A stretch of 64,000 nt of DNA from the NCBI RefSeq assembly GCF_016741935.1, contig NZ_JAERRG010000006.1, positions 310,001 through 374,000 on the forward strand, given 5' to 3'. The notes below the pieces were generated by a model that saw only the letters and a list, made by a program, of their open reading frames with translations, did no database searches and had not been told where the DNA came from. This DNA is from Streptomyces endocoffeicus (GTDB lineage Bacteria > Actinomycetota > Actinomycetes > Streptomycetales > Streptomycetaceae). Every line of letters begins with the position of its first letter. Position 1 is the first letter of the stretch. Of this stretch, positions 30,284-38,134 are shown in pieces. Made by a program: the position numbers and the translations under genes.

Positions 30284-31456
30284 ATGGGAAACATTCGCTG
30301 GACCGACGAGAGGTGCGGGCCGCACGCTGGCTACGTGCCCGCATACGTTTCCTCCACCGCCCAGCCGCCGTGGTTCGCCCGCCCCGCCGCCCGGGCCTGG
30401 ACCTGTCCGCCCGCCCCCACCGGGGTACGGGACTTCCACGCCGCACTGCCCGGCTACGCCCCCACCCCGCTCACCGAACTGCCCCCAGTGGCTGCCGAGT
30501 TGGGGGTCGGGCGGGTCTTCGTCAAGGACGAGTCATGCCGTCTGGGCCTGCCCGCTTTCAAGGCCCTGGGCGCGTCCTGGGCCGTGCACCGCGCCCTCGC
30601 CGCACGGGCCGCGCGCGGCGATGCCACCGCGCCCGTCACCCTGGTGAGCGCCACCGACGGCAACCATGGCCGCGCCGTGGCCCGGACGGCGCGTCTGCTC
30701 GGCCACCGCGCCCGGATCTTCGTGCCGCGAGGTGTCCATCCGGAGGCCGTGGCGGCCATCGCCGCCGAGGGGGCGGAGGTCTCCCAGGTCACGGGCGCGT
30801 ACGACGAGGCCGTGCGCCGGGCGGCCGAGGCGGCCGCCGCACCGGGCGCGCTCCTGGTCCAGGACACCGCCTGGCCCGGCTATGAACGGATACCGGGCTG
30901 GATCGTCGAGGGCTACTCCACCCTCTGTGCCGAAGTCGACGAGCAACTGGCGGCCGCCGGAGCGGGGACGCCCGGCCTCATCGTCATCCCGGTGGGCGTC
31001 GGTTCGCTGGCCCATGCCGTCGTCACCCACTACCGCAGCCGCCCGGCCGGGCCGCCCACGTCGCTGCTGTCGGTGGAACCCATGGCCGCCCCCTGCGTCA
31101 TCGAGAGCCTCACGCGTGGCGAACCGGTCAGCGTCACCACCGGCGAGACCATCATGGCCGGACTGAACTGCGGCACCCCTTCCAGCATCGCCTGGCCCCG
31201 GCTGCGCGACGGTCTCGACGCGGCCATCGCCATCCCTGACACCGCGAGCGCCCGCGCGGTCGGCGACCTCGCCCGGCTCGGCATCTCCAACGGCCCCTGC
31301 GGCGCCGCCTCGCTGGCCGGACTGCGCGCCGCGCTCACCGGCGACGGCGCCGACGAGCGCCGCGCCGCGCTGGGCCTCGGCCCCGCCTCCACCGTCGTGC
31401 TGCTGAGCACGGAAGGCAGCGCGGCCAACCCCGCCGCCACCACCGCGGACAGCTGA
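30284..31456 (+). CDS. Diaminopropionate ammonia-lyase-like PLP enzyme
   Basis: A 390-residue fold-type II PLP enzyme. The lysine that binds PLP is in GLPAFKALGAS, preceded by FVKDESCR. ATDGNHGRAVA is the substrate/phosphate loop and VGVGSLAH the PLP phosphate-binding glycine loop. The last part has the ISNGPCGAASLAGL block. The pattern matches DpaL, which converts 2,3-diaminopropionate to pyruvate and two ammonia; threonine dehydratase-like activity is an alternative. The ATG at 30284 is almost on top of the LysR dyad and lacks a ribosome site, so the in-frame GTG at 30335 may be the real start. Forty bases separate it from the carbamoylase gene, suggesting one operon for nitrogen salvage. 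Confidence 0.8.
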   Translation: MGNIRWTDERCGPHAGYVPAYVSSTAQPPWFARPAARAWTCPPAPTGVRDFHAALPGYAPTPLTELPPVAAELGVGRVFVKDESCRLGLPAFKALGASWAVHRALAARAARGDATAPVTLVSATDGNHGRAVARTARLLGHRARIFVPRGVHPEAVAAIAAEGAEVSQVTGAYDEAVRRAAEAAAAPGALLVQDTAWPGYERIPGWIVEGYSTLCAEVDEQLAAAGAGTPGLIVIPVGVGSLAHAVVTHYRSRPAGPPTSLLSVEPMAAPCVIESLTRGEPVSVTTGETIMAGLNCGTPSSIAWPRLRDGLDAAIAIPDTASARAVGDLARLGISNGPCGAASLAGLRAALTGDGADERRAALGLGPASTVVLLSTEGSAANPAATTADS

Positions 31457-31495
31457 AAAACCCCTCCGCGTCCGACCACCCGTGGGAGAACGAAC

Positions 31496-32776
31496 ATGAC
31501 CGGCCCCGCCCCCGACACGATCACCGTCAACGGCCACCGGCTGTGGCAGTCGCTGATGGACCTCGCCGAGATCGGCGCGTACGACGACGAGCGCACCGGT
31601 CTGCGCGGGGTGAACCGGCTGGCCCTCACCGACGCCGACGCCGCCGGGCGGCGCCAGGTCATCGCGTGGCTGGAGCAGGCCGGGCTGACCGTCCGGATCG
31701 ACCGGATGGGCAACATCTACGGCCGCCGCGAAGGCACCGACCCCACGGCGGCCCCCGTACTGACCGGGTCGCACATCGACAGCGTGGCCACCGCCGGCGC
31801 CTTCGACGGCTGTCTCGGTGTCCTGGGCGGCATCGAAGTCGTGCGGACCCTCGACGAGCGGGGCATCAGCACCCGCCGCCCCATCGAGATCGGTGTCTTC
31901 ACGGAGGAAGAAGGTGTCCGCTTCGGCACCGACATGCTCGGCAGCGCGGTCGCCGCCGGGCGCCTCTCCCTGGAGTACGCCCACGCCCTGACCGATCGCG
32001 ACGGCCGTACCCTCGGTGGCGAGCTGAGCCGCACCGGCTTCCACGGCCCCGCCGATGTGCGTCTCGACCCGCCGTACGCCTGCGTCGAGTGCCACATCGA
32101 ACAGGGCCCCGTGCTCGCCGAGAACGATGTCCAGGTCGGTGTCGTCACCGGCGTTCAGGGCATCTCCTGGCAGGAGATCACCATCCACGGCCGCGCCGCC
32201 CACGCCGGTACCACCCCGACCCATCTGCGCGCCGACGCCGGCCTCGCCGCCGCCCGGATCGGTGTCCATCTGCGGTCCATGGTCGACTCCGGCGGCTACG
32301 GCGAGTTGCGCGCCACCGTCGGCCACCTGGCCGTCCATCCGGACCTGACCAATATCGTCCCGGCCCGTGCCGAGTTCACCGTCGATCTGCGCAACCCCGA
32401 CGATGCCCGGATGGCCCGCGCCGAGGAGGACCTCGCGGCCTTCCTGCGCACCCTGGAGGACGGTACGCCGGGGCTCACCCTCACCACCCGGCGCATGGCC
32501 AGGACCGCGTACGTGCCCTTCGACGAGCGCGTCCAGAAGGTCATCGCGCGGGCCGCCGACGACCACGGCCTGGAACACATCTCCCTGCTCTCCGGCGCCG
32601 GACACGACGCCCAGGAGATCGCCGCGCTCTGCCCCACGGCGATGGTCTTCGTGCGTGGTGAGTACGACGGCATCAGCCACAACCCCCGCGAGTACTCCAC
32701 CCCCGAAGCGTGCACCCACGGTGTCGACGTCCTCGCGACCACGCTCCTCCGGCTGGCCGCGCAAGACCCGTCCTGA
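31496..32776 (+). CDS. Zn-dependent hydrolase, N-carbamoyl-amino-acid / allantoate amidohydrolase family
   Basis: A 426-residue M20-family amidase. Metal ligands are visible in order: GSHIDSV, GAFDGCLG, TEEEGVRFG, the histidine in CHIEQGP and the final SHNPREYS. The dimerisation-domain motif GRAAHAGTTP with its catalytic-site histidine is also present. Relatives release amino acids and ammonia from N-carbamoyl-L-amino acids, allantoate or ureidoglycolate. Together with the preceding ammonia-lyase it may free nitrogen from a carbamoylated or ureido amino acid such as a 2,3-diaminopropionate derivative (inference). GTGGGAGAA precedes the ATG. Confidence 0.87.
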   Translation: MTGPAPDTITVNGHRLWQSLMDLAEIGAYDDERTGLRGVNRLALTDADAAGRRQVIAWLEQAGLTVRIDRMGNIYGRREGTDPTAAPVLTGSHIDSVATAGAFDGCLGVLGGIEVVRTLDERGISTRRPIEIGVFTEEEGVRFGTDMLGSAVAAGRLSLEYAHALTDRDGRTLGGELSRTGFHGPADVRLDPPYACVECHIEQGPVLAENDVQVGVVTGVQGISWQEITIHGRAAHAGTTPTHLRADAGLAAARIGVHLRSMVDSGGYGELRATVGHLAVHPDLTNIVPARAEFTVDLRNPDDARMARAEEDLAAFLRTLEDGTPGLTLTTRRMARTAYVPFDERVQKVIARAADDHGLEHISLLSGAGHDAQEIAALCPTAMVFVRGEYDGISHNPREYSTPEACTHGVDVLATTLLRLAAQDPS

Positions 32777-32788
32777 CGGGCGCGCCGG

Positions 32789-33529
32789 TCAGGTCAGCAT
32801 CGCGGCGAAGCGCCGTGCGAAGAGATAGGCGTCGCCGGGCCAGCGGGCGGAGAGGTAGTTGCCGTCCTGGACGACGAACGCGGGGGTGTCGTCGGTGGCC
32901 GTGCCACGGCGCCGCAGCTCGATGGGCCCGCGTTCGAACTGGGCGGGGTCGTCCAGGGCGGCGACGACCTCGTCCTCGACGTAGGCCGGGTAGGTGCGGT
33001 AGTAGCGGCCGCGTCGCCAGGCCGTGAGGTAGTACGCGGTCCGCTCCATGTAGCCGGGCAGACAGGTGGTGCGCCGGTCGGCGAGGACACCGCGGCCGGT
33101 GGCCGGGTCGCGGGTGCGGGCCAGGGCGAGGACGCCGTGGCATATGGCGCCCACCGGGCGGTCCAGCCGCCAGAACTCCGTGATCTTCTCACGCAGGAGG
33201 CCGGAGCCGAGGTACTGGCGCATCCCGGGCGCGTGGCCGCCGGGCAGGATCAGCCCGTCGTACGCCTCGGGCCGGAGGTCCGCCCACGCCACGGGGTGGC
33301 GGAAGGCGGTCTCGCCGGTCAGCTGCTCGTAGAACTCCTTGGGCTCGCGCTCCGCGCCGAGTTGCCCGAAGAGCACTCCGGTGAGCAGCAGCGGATCGGC
33401 GGCGGGTGGACCGTCGCCGTGTTCGGTGGCGAACACCACCTCGTGGCCGAGGTCGGTCAGCAGCTTCCAGGGCACGGCCACCTCGGTGACGTCGAAGTCC
33501 CGGTCGGGCAGGGGGAGGAGGATACGCAC
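32789..33529 (-). CDS. DJ-1/PfpI family protein (type 1 glutamine amidotransferase-like)
   Basis: A 246-residue DJ-1/PfpI-fold protein beginning MRILLPLPDRDFDVTEVAV. DGLILPGGHAPGMRQYL carries the G-G-H pattern, and AICHGVLAL contains the nucleophile-elbow cysteine followed by histidine. Members act as chaperones, glyoxalase III-type deglycases, proteases or isocyanide hydratases. The length and an insert around YYRTYPAYVEDEV resemble the Hsp31-like group. It is convergent with the carbamoylase gene and separated from the secreted nuclease by about 80 bases. No partner is suggested by context. The GTG start has GGAGGAGG upstream. Confidence 0.82.
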   Translation of the reverse strand: MRILLPLPDRDFDVTEVAVPWKLLTDLGHEVVFATEHGDGPPAADPLLLTGVLFGQLGAEREPKEFYEQLTGETAFRHPVAWADLRPEAYDGLILPGGHAPGMRQYLGSGLLREKITEFWRLDRPVGAICHGVLALARTRDPATGRGVLADRRTTCLPGYMERTAYYLTAWRRGRYYRTYPAYVEDEVVAALDDPAQFERGPIELRRRGTATDDTPAFVVQDGNYLSARWPGDAYLFARRFAAMLT

Positions 33530-33609
33530 GAGGACTGCCTACCACAGGACCGGCGCCCCTGCCCGGCGCGACGTCGTACCGGGGCAGGGGGCCAGGGTCG
33601 GCAGCTGGA

Positions 33610-34437
33610 TTACTTCCAGATGGAGTCGACCCACTCCGGGTGGTCGATGAACGGGTTCCGGTTGTGCTGGAAGCTGTCGAAGATGACCTCGTTGCGGTTC
33701 TTCTCGAAGTCGTCGGGCGGGTCCTCGGCGCTCCACTCCTTCAGTACGGAGAGACGGCCGATGTTGGGCGCGGAGCCGTTGTCGACCTTGTCGTTGGGCT
33801 CGAGGTCGGGGAAGCCGTCGTCTCCGTCGTAGCGGACGGCCATGTAGAGGATCATCCGGGCGACATCGCCCTTGACCTGGTCACGCGGTTCGAAGGAGTC
33901 GTCGTCGGTGCGGTTGCCCGGGGCGTCGGGCACCTCCTCGCCGCCGTTGTCGAAGTCCTTGCTGCCGCGGGTGCTGTTCACCGTCACATTGGCCGGGCGC
34001 AGATGGTGCAGATCGGTGCCGGGCCCGGTGGCCGTGCCGAAGTCGCCGTGCGACTTCGCCCAGACGTGCTCACGGTTCCAGTCGTCGGGGTCGCCACCGT
34101 TTTCGTCCTTGGCCTGGGAGCGGCCGGAGTAGAGGAGGATGACGTTCGACGGGTTGTCCGGGTCCTCGTCCGTGGACTTCAGCGCGTCCCACACCTCGTC
34201 GTAGGACAGCTTGGTCTGCTCGCTGATGATCGTGTGCAGCGCCGCCTTCAGCTCCGGGCCGCTCTTGCCCGTCGCGTCCTGGTAGTAGTCGTCGGGCGCC
34301 TGCACGGCCGTGGGCCGGGTGGTGTCCGCGGTGGCCGGTGTGTTGGCGACGGCGACCGAAGGGGCGGCCACACCGGCCACGGCCACGACGGCCAGCAGAG
34401 GAAGGCGCCGTGACCGGCGCGCGCGATGAGTGGACAT
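33610..34437 (-). CDS. Secreted endonuclease I family nuclease
   Basis: A 275-residue exported nuclease. A Sec signal (RRLPLLAVVAVAGVAAPSVAVA) precedes the mature protein. The beta-beta-alpha-metal active site is DDWNREHVWAKSHGDF, with TDLHHLRPANVTVNSTRG next, as in EndA/Vvn/NucM nucleases. Downstream, QVKGDVARMILYMAVRYDG holds the remaining metal-site helix. It degrades DNA and RNA outside the cell for nutrient uptake. Unlike vibrio Vvn it has no cysteines in the mature part that I can see. An upstream region of about 225 bases is shared with the divergent RNase H gene. Confidence 0.88.
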   Translation of the reverse strand: MSTHRARRSRRLPLLAVVAVAGVAAPSVAVANTPATADTTRPTAVQAPDDYYQDATGKSGPELKAALHTIISEQTKLSYDEVWDALKSTDEDPDNPSNVILLYSGRSQAKDENGGDPDDWNREHVWAKSHGDFGTATGPGTDLHHLRPANVTVNSTRGSKDFDNGGEEVPDAPGNRTDDDSFEPRDQVKGDVARMILYMAVRYDGDDGFPDLEPNDKVDNGSAPNIGRLSVLKEWSAEDPPDDFEKNRNEVIFDSFQHNRNPFIDHPEWVDSIWK

Positions 34438-34663
34438 GATGTGGGGGGTGTCCTCTCCGAGACGAGTACCCGGGCTGCCAACTGGCGCCGCGAGTACGGA
34501 CGTTCAAGGCACAAGCTCTCGGAGACTCGCATGTGTGACGCCCGAACGCGTGTACGCGATGTGCCCGTTCCGCGTGAATCCGGTGAACGCCCTGGGGCCG
34601 CGGAGAGCGCCGACCGACGGGTCTGCCGTCGGGCCGGATCGGCGGAGCTGGCAGTATCGGCGT

Positions 34664-35395
34664 ATGGCTGAACAGATCATCGCCGCGTGTGACGGGGCAT
34701 CGAAGGGAAACCCCGGGCCCGCGGCCTGGGCATGGGTCATCGCGGACACCGACGGTGAGGTGGAGCGCTGGGAGGCCGGGCCGCTGGGCACCGCGACCAA
34801 CAACGTCGCCGAGCTGACCGCGTTGCGAGAGCTGCTGGAGTCCACGGACGCGGGCGTGCCGCTGGAGGTGCGCATGGACTCCCAGTACGCGATGAAGGCG
34901 GTCACCACATGGCTGCCCGGGTGGCGGAGGAAGGGGTGGAAGACCGCCTCGGGGTCGCCGGTGGCCAACCGCGAGCTCGTGGTGCGCATCGACGAGCTGC
35001 TGGACGGCCGGACGGTGGAGTTCGTCTACGTTCCGGCGCACCAGGTCGACGGCGACCCGTTCAACGCGGCCGCCGACCGGGCGGCCAGCCACACGGCCCG
35101 TACCCAGCAGCCCGCCGGCACCTCGCTCGGCTCCGCCCTGCCACCGCCCGAGGCCCAGACGGGGACGCGCTCGGCCGGTCGTGGTGGCACGGCGCGCCCG
35201 CGCACGGCGGCGGCACAGGGGCAGGGGAGGGTCACCGGCGCAAAGAAGGCCACCGGCTCAAAGGGGAGCACCGGCTCAAAGGGGTCGATCAAGGCGAAGT
35301 TCCCCGGCCGGTGCCGCTGCGGTACGCCCTACGCCAAGGGCGAGAGCATCAGCAAGAACCCCGACGGCTGGGGCCATCCGTCCTGCGCCACCTGA
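34664..35395 (+). CDS. RNase HI-like protein with C-terminal zinc-finger-like tail
   Basis: A 243-residue protein. Residues 1-140 are a complete RNase H domain: D10 (ACDGASKGNPG), E50 (NNVAELTAL), D72 (RMDSQYAMK), H126 and D138 (FNAAADRAAS). It should cut RNA in RNA-DNA hybrids. A low-complexity linker of about 75 residues, rich in Ala, Gly, Thr and Lys with a GSKGSTGSKGS repeat, leads to the final 27 residues, which hold C-x-C, then G-H-P-S-C. That looks like a small zinc-binding module of the kind used for nucleic-acid contact. The ATG is chosen because the longer frame adds residues with no RNase H similarity. Confidence 0.85.
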   Translation: MAEQIIAACDGASKGNPGPAAWAWVIADTDGEVERWEAGPLGTATNNVAELTALRELLESTDAGVPLEVRMDSQYAMKAVTTWLPGWRRKGWKTASGSPVANRELVVRIDELLDGRTVEFVYVPAHQVDGDPFNAAADRAASHTARTQQPAGTSLGSALPPPEAQTGTRSAGRGGTARPRTAAAQGQGRVTGAKKATGSKGSTGSKGSIKAKFPGRCRCGTPYAKGESISKNPDGWGHPSCAT

Positions 35396-35408
35396 GCCAC
35401 GGGGCGGA

Positions 35409-36239
35409 TCAGGGCGGGGAGAAGAGCGTGGGGAAGCGAGGTGCGAGCCAGGGCTTGCGCCCCCAGGTGAGGACGCGGCCCCTGGCGACGGCGCTCCACG
35501 GTCCGAGGCGGCCCAGCGCCATGAGGAGGAAGGCCACGGGCTCGGTGAGGATGGTGCAGTCCGGGCGGCTCGGCGGGCGCGGTGTGACGGTCACCGCGCC
35601 GTCGGTGAAGGTGGCGCCGAAGCAGGCGCCACCCCTCAGGTGGATGGCGTAGCGGGCGGTGAGCCCGGCGGCGGCGCTGGTGTCGAGCACCCGTGGCATG
35701 GCCGTGGTGAGGAAGGGCAGGGTCAGCTCGACCCGGGCCCGGTCGAGCATATGCGGGCTGCCCAGCGCACGGGCGAGGTCATAGCCGTGGCCGAGCATAT
35801 GGGTCAGCAGATACGACCCCAGTACCTCGAGGCTCATCGGGCCCATCGGCGTGACCAGTTCGCCGTGTGACGCGTGTGACGCGGGCCGGGCCGCCGACCG
35901 GAGGAAGGCGTCGGCCTGCTCCACGATCATGGCGGCCAGCGGCTCGGCCCGGCGCTCGGCGAACGCGGCGAGCGCGCGCTGGTTCGCCTCCGCCAGCCCC
36001 TGCGGTGTGCCGTCCCCGTAGCCGCGTTCCTTCCCGTCCGCGAGGTGTGCCATCAGCTCATTGGCCTGCGCCAGATGCGCCGCCGCCTCCCCGACCGTCC
36101 ACCGCGACCCGGGCACCGGGGCCCCGGTGTCGGACGCGCCGCGCAGCGTGGTGGCGATGTCGGCCGCGGTGGCGCGTATCGCCTCGTCCAGCCCCGTGGG
36201 CCACGTGCCGCCGCCGCCCTGCCCGTTCACCGATTCCAC
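35409..36239 (-). CDS. Maleylpyruvate isomerase N-terminal domain protein (mycothiol-type)
   Basis: A 276-residue protein. SRWTVGEAAAHLAQANELMAH near residue 48 is the MDMPI/DinB-like first helix pair with a histidine metal ligand. LGSYLLTHMLGHGYDLARA provides the further H-x-x-x-H ligands. The C-terminal 100 residues resemble an SCP2-like domain. The family uses mycothiol, the actinobacterial glutathione substitute. It is convergent with the RNase H gene and followed by an oxidoreductase gene on the same strand, but nothing in the context names its substrate. Confidence 0.78.
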   Translation of the reverse strand: MESVNGQGGGGTWPTGLDEAIRATAADIATTLRGASDTGAPVPGSRWTVGEAAAHLAQANELMAHLADGKERGYGDGTPQGLAEANQRALAAFAERRAEPLAAMIVEQADAFLRSAARPASHASHGELVTPMGPMSLEVLGSYLLTHMLGHGYDLARALGSPHMLDRARVELTLPFLTTAMPRVLDTSAAAGLTARYAIHLRGGACFGATFTDGAVTVTPRPPSRPDCTILTEPVAFLLMALGRLGPWSAVARGRVLTWGRKPWLAPRFPTLFSPP

Positions 36240-36325
36240 GCGTCCTCCCTACACCTGGCCGGGAAGCTCCCCCCAGGGTAGGTACGGTGCCATGTGTCCC
36301 ACGGTCGCCGGTATCGCATCGTGGG

Positions 36326-37288
36326 TCACGGTGTCAGCACGATCCTGCCGAACACCTCGCCGGTGTCCATCTTCCGGTGCGCCAGTACGGCTTGCTCCAA
36401 CGGCAGCAGCTCGTGCACCACCGTGTGCAGTTCGCCACGGCTCGCGGCGTCGAACTGCTCGGTCCGCACGGCACGTCGATCGGACTCGGCCACGGTGTCC
36501 GAGCTGAAGGTGGCGAACGACATCGACTTCCGGAACGCCGCCATCATCGTCATGCCGAAGTCCGCCGGTGGCATACCTCCGACCGCGCCGACGGCCACCA
36601 TGCGACCGTTCGGGTTGAGCTTGGCGAAGAAGGACGGCATGTCCGCACCGGCGATGATGTCGATGATGACGTCGTAGCCGGAGGGAGCGTCGTCGCCTCC
36701 CTCGCCGGAGCGGTCCAGCACATGGGTGGCGCCCAGCTTGCGCAGCCGATCGCCACGTTCGGCCGACGACGTGGTGACCGCCACCGTCCCGGCACCGCCA
36801 CGCGCCGCGAGCTGGACCGTCATGATTCCGAGGCTGCCGGCCGCGCCACGCACCAGCACCGACTCGCCGGGAGCGAAGTGGGCATGGGACAGGCCGAAGT
36901 GGGCCACGATTCCGGAGTTCCCCAGCGTCACCGCGTCGACGGCGGAGAGACCCGCGGGGAGGGGGCGGATCTCCTCGACCGGGGCGATGGCCTGCTCGGC
37001 ATAGCCGCCGCCCACGCCGGTGAACGCCCACACGCGCTGACCGACCCATGATGTGTCGACGCCGTCGCCGACCGCGGTCACGGTGCCCGCCACCTCACTG
37101 CCCGGGATATGGCCTTCCTGAAAGCCGTAGGTGGCGAGAGTGCCGCGCCGGATCACGGCGTCGGAGCCGCCGACACCGATCGCCTCACTGGCGATCAGCA
37201 CCTGTCCGGCGGCGGGAGCCGGGACGGGGAGGTCGATCAGTGCGAGACCTTCGGGAGGTCCGAACGCCTGGATCGCGACTGCCTTCAA
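36326..37288 (-). CDS. NADP-dependent quinone oxidoreductase (zinc-less MDR superfamily)
   Basis: A 320-residue medium-chain reductase. MKAVAIQAFGPPEGLALID is the typical start; GSEVAGTVTAVG, LVRGAAGSLGIMTVQLA (the NADP-binding motif) and YDVIIDIIAG follow. The structural zinc cysteines of alcohol dehydrogenases are absent, so it belongs with quinone reductases and crotonyl-CoA-like enzymes. The TTG start has GGAG six bases upstream. It is divergent from a tetR gene with a symmetrical element between them, so it is probably the target of that repressor and may respond to quinones or other electrophiles. Confidence 0.86.
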   Translation of the reverse strand: MKAVAIQAFGPPEGLALIDLPVPAPAAGQVLIASEAIGVGGSDAVIRRGTLATYGFQEGHIPGSEVAGTVTAVGDGVDTSWVGQRVWAFTGVGGGYAEQAIAPVEEIRPLPAGLSAVDAVTLGNSGIVAHFGLSHAHFAPGESVLVRGAAGSLGIMTVQLAARGGAGTVAVTTSSAERGDRLRKLGATHVLDRSGEGGDDAPSGYDVIIDIIAGADMPSFFAKLNPNGRMVAVGAVGGMPPADFGMTMMAAFRKSMSFATFSSDTVAESDRRAVRTEQFDAASRGELHTVVHELLPLEQAVLAHRKMDTGEVFGRIVLTP

Positions 37289-37396
37289 GGTCGTCTCCTT
37301 GCTCTGGGATGGATGGGGCGGCGGGATGGGTGAGGTCGGTGAGATCGACGGGATCGATCGGAACCGGCCTGAGGGACGCTAACGGACGCCCCCGTC

Positions 37397-37411
37397 CACT
37401 TCGCTAAAGTG
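37397..37411. promoter_or_regulatory. Inverted repeat between oxidoreductase and tetR, candidate operator
   Basis: CACTT-CGCTA-AAGTG is a perfect 5-base dyad. A second dyad (GGACG-CCCC-CGTCC) lies just to its left at 37384-37397. The repeat overlaps the first possible GTG of tetR, which favours the second GTG at 37418 as the true start. Confidence 0.45.
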
Positions 37412-38053
37412 AGAGCGGTGACCGACCCTTTGCCTCACCCCCTGCGCTCCGACGCCTCGGACAACCGGGAGCGCATCCTCGATGCGGCCCGCGCGCTCTT
37501 CGCCACCGAAGGACTGAAGGTGCCGATGCGGGAGATCGCCCGGCACGCCGGGGTCGGCCCCGCCACGCTGTACCGCCATTTCCCGACCAAGCAGATGCTG
37601 GCCACCGAGGCCTTCACGGACGAGATGCGCGCATGCCGCGCCATCGTCGACGAGGGGCAAGCCGAGCCGGATCCGTGGCGCGGCTTCTGCCTTGTGATCG
37701 AGAGGACCTGTGAGCTGCACGCCCGCAGCCGGGGCTTCACCGAAGCCTTCATGTCGACCTTTCCCGATGCGATCGACTTCGTCGCGGAGCGCGAATACGC
37801 GCTGAGGTCGATGGCCGAACTCGCCCACCGCGCCAAGGACGCCGGCCATCTGCGTCCCGACTTCGTCCTGGACGACCTGGTCATGATGATCATGGCGCAC
37901 AGGGGCATCCACACCACATCGAAGGGCGCCCGGATCGCGGCTTCCCGGCGCTTCGCCGCGCTCGTGATCCAGGCGTTCCAAGCCTCGCCGCAGCACTCAC
38001 CGCTGCCGCCGGTGGCACGCTTGGCACCCGCGGCACCAAGCAAGATCACGTAA
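37409..38053 (+). CDS. TetR family transcriptional regulator
   Basis: A regulator of about 214 residues. NRERILDAARALFATEGLKVPMREIARHAGVGPATLYRHF, read as two blocks, is the TetR helix-turn-helix with the G-x-x-x-x-T-L-Y-R-H-F ending typical of the TetR group whose targets are oxidoreductases or exporters. The C-terminal domain matches the SACE_7040-like pattern of helices (DDLVMMIMAHRGI). A GTG nine bases inside the stated start may be the real one, because an inverted repeat overlaps the first. It is divergent from a quinone reductase gene, which it likely represses. Confidence 0.85.
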   Translation: MRAVTDPLPHPLRSDASDNRERILDAARALFATEGLKVPMREIARHAGVGPATLYRHFPTKQMLATEAFTDEMRACRAIVDEGQAEPDPWRGFCLVIERTCELHARSRGFTEAFMSTFPDAIDFVAEREYALRSMAELAHRAKDAGHLRPDFVLDDLVMMIMAHRGIHTTSKGARIAASRRFAALVIQAFQASPQHSPLPPVARLAPAAPSKIT

Positions 38054-38134
38054 AGACATGACTCAGGGCCGACCGGCCCGCGCAGTGTCCCGGCGGTCGA
38101 CCGCCGGAATACCGAACAAACTGGAGGGTCGGGC

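Noticed and set aside
34555..34595. GTTCACC-like elements upstream of the secreted nuclease, considered as a PHO box
   Set aside because: The two half-sites are 9 rather than 11 bases apart and only two are present, so the PhoP-site pattern is not met.
34430..34663. Upstream in-frame extension of the RNase H gene
   Set aside because: The extra 78 residues precede the normal RNase H start MAEQIIAACDG and overlap the divergent promoter region.
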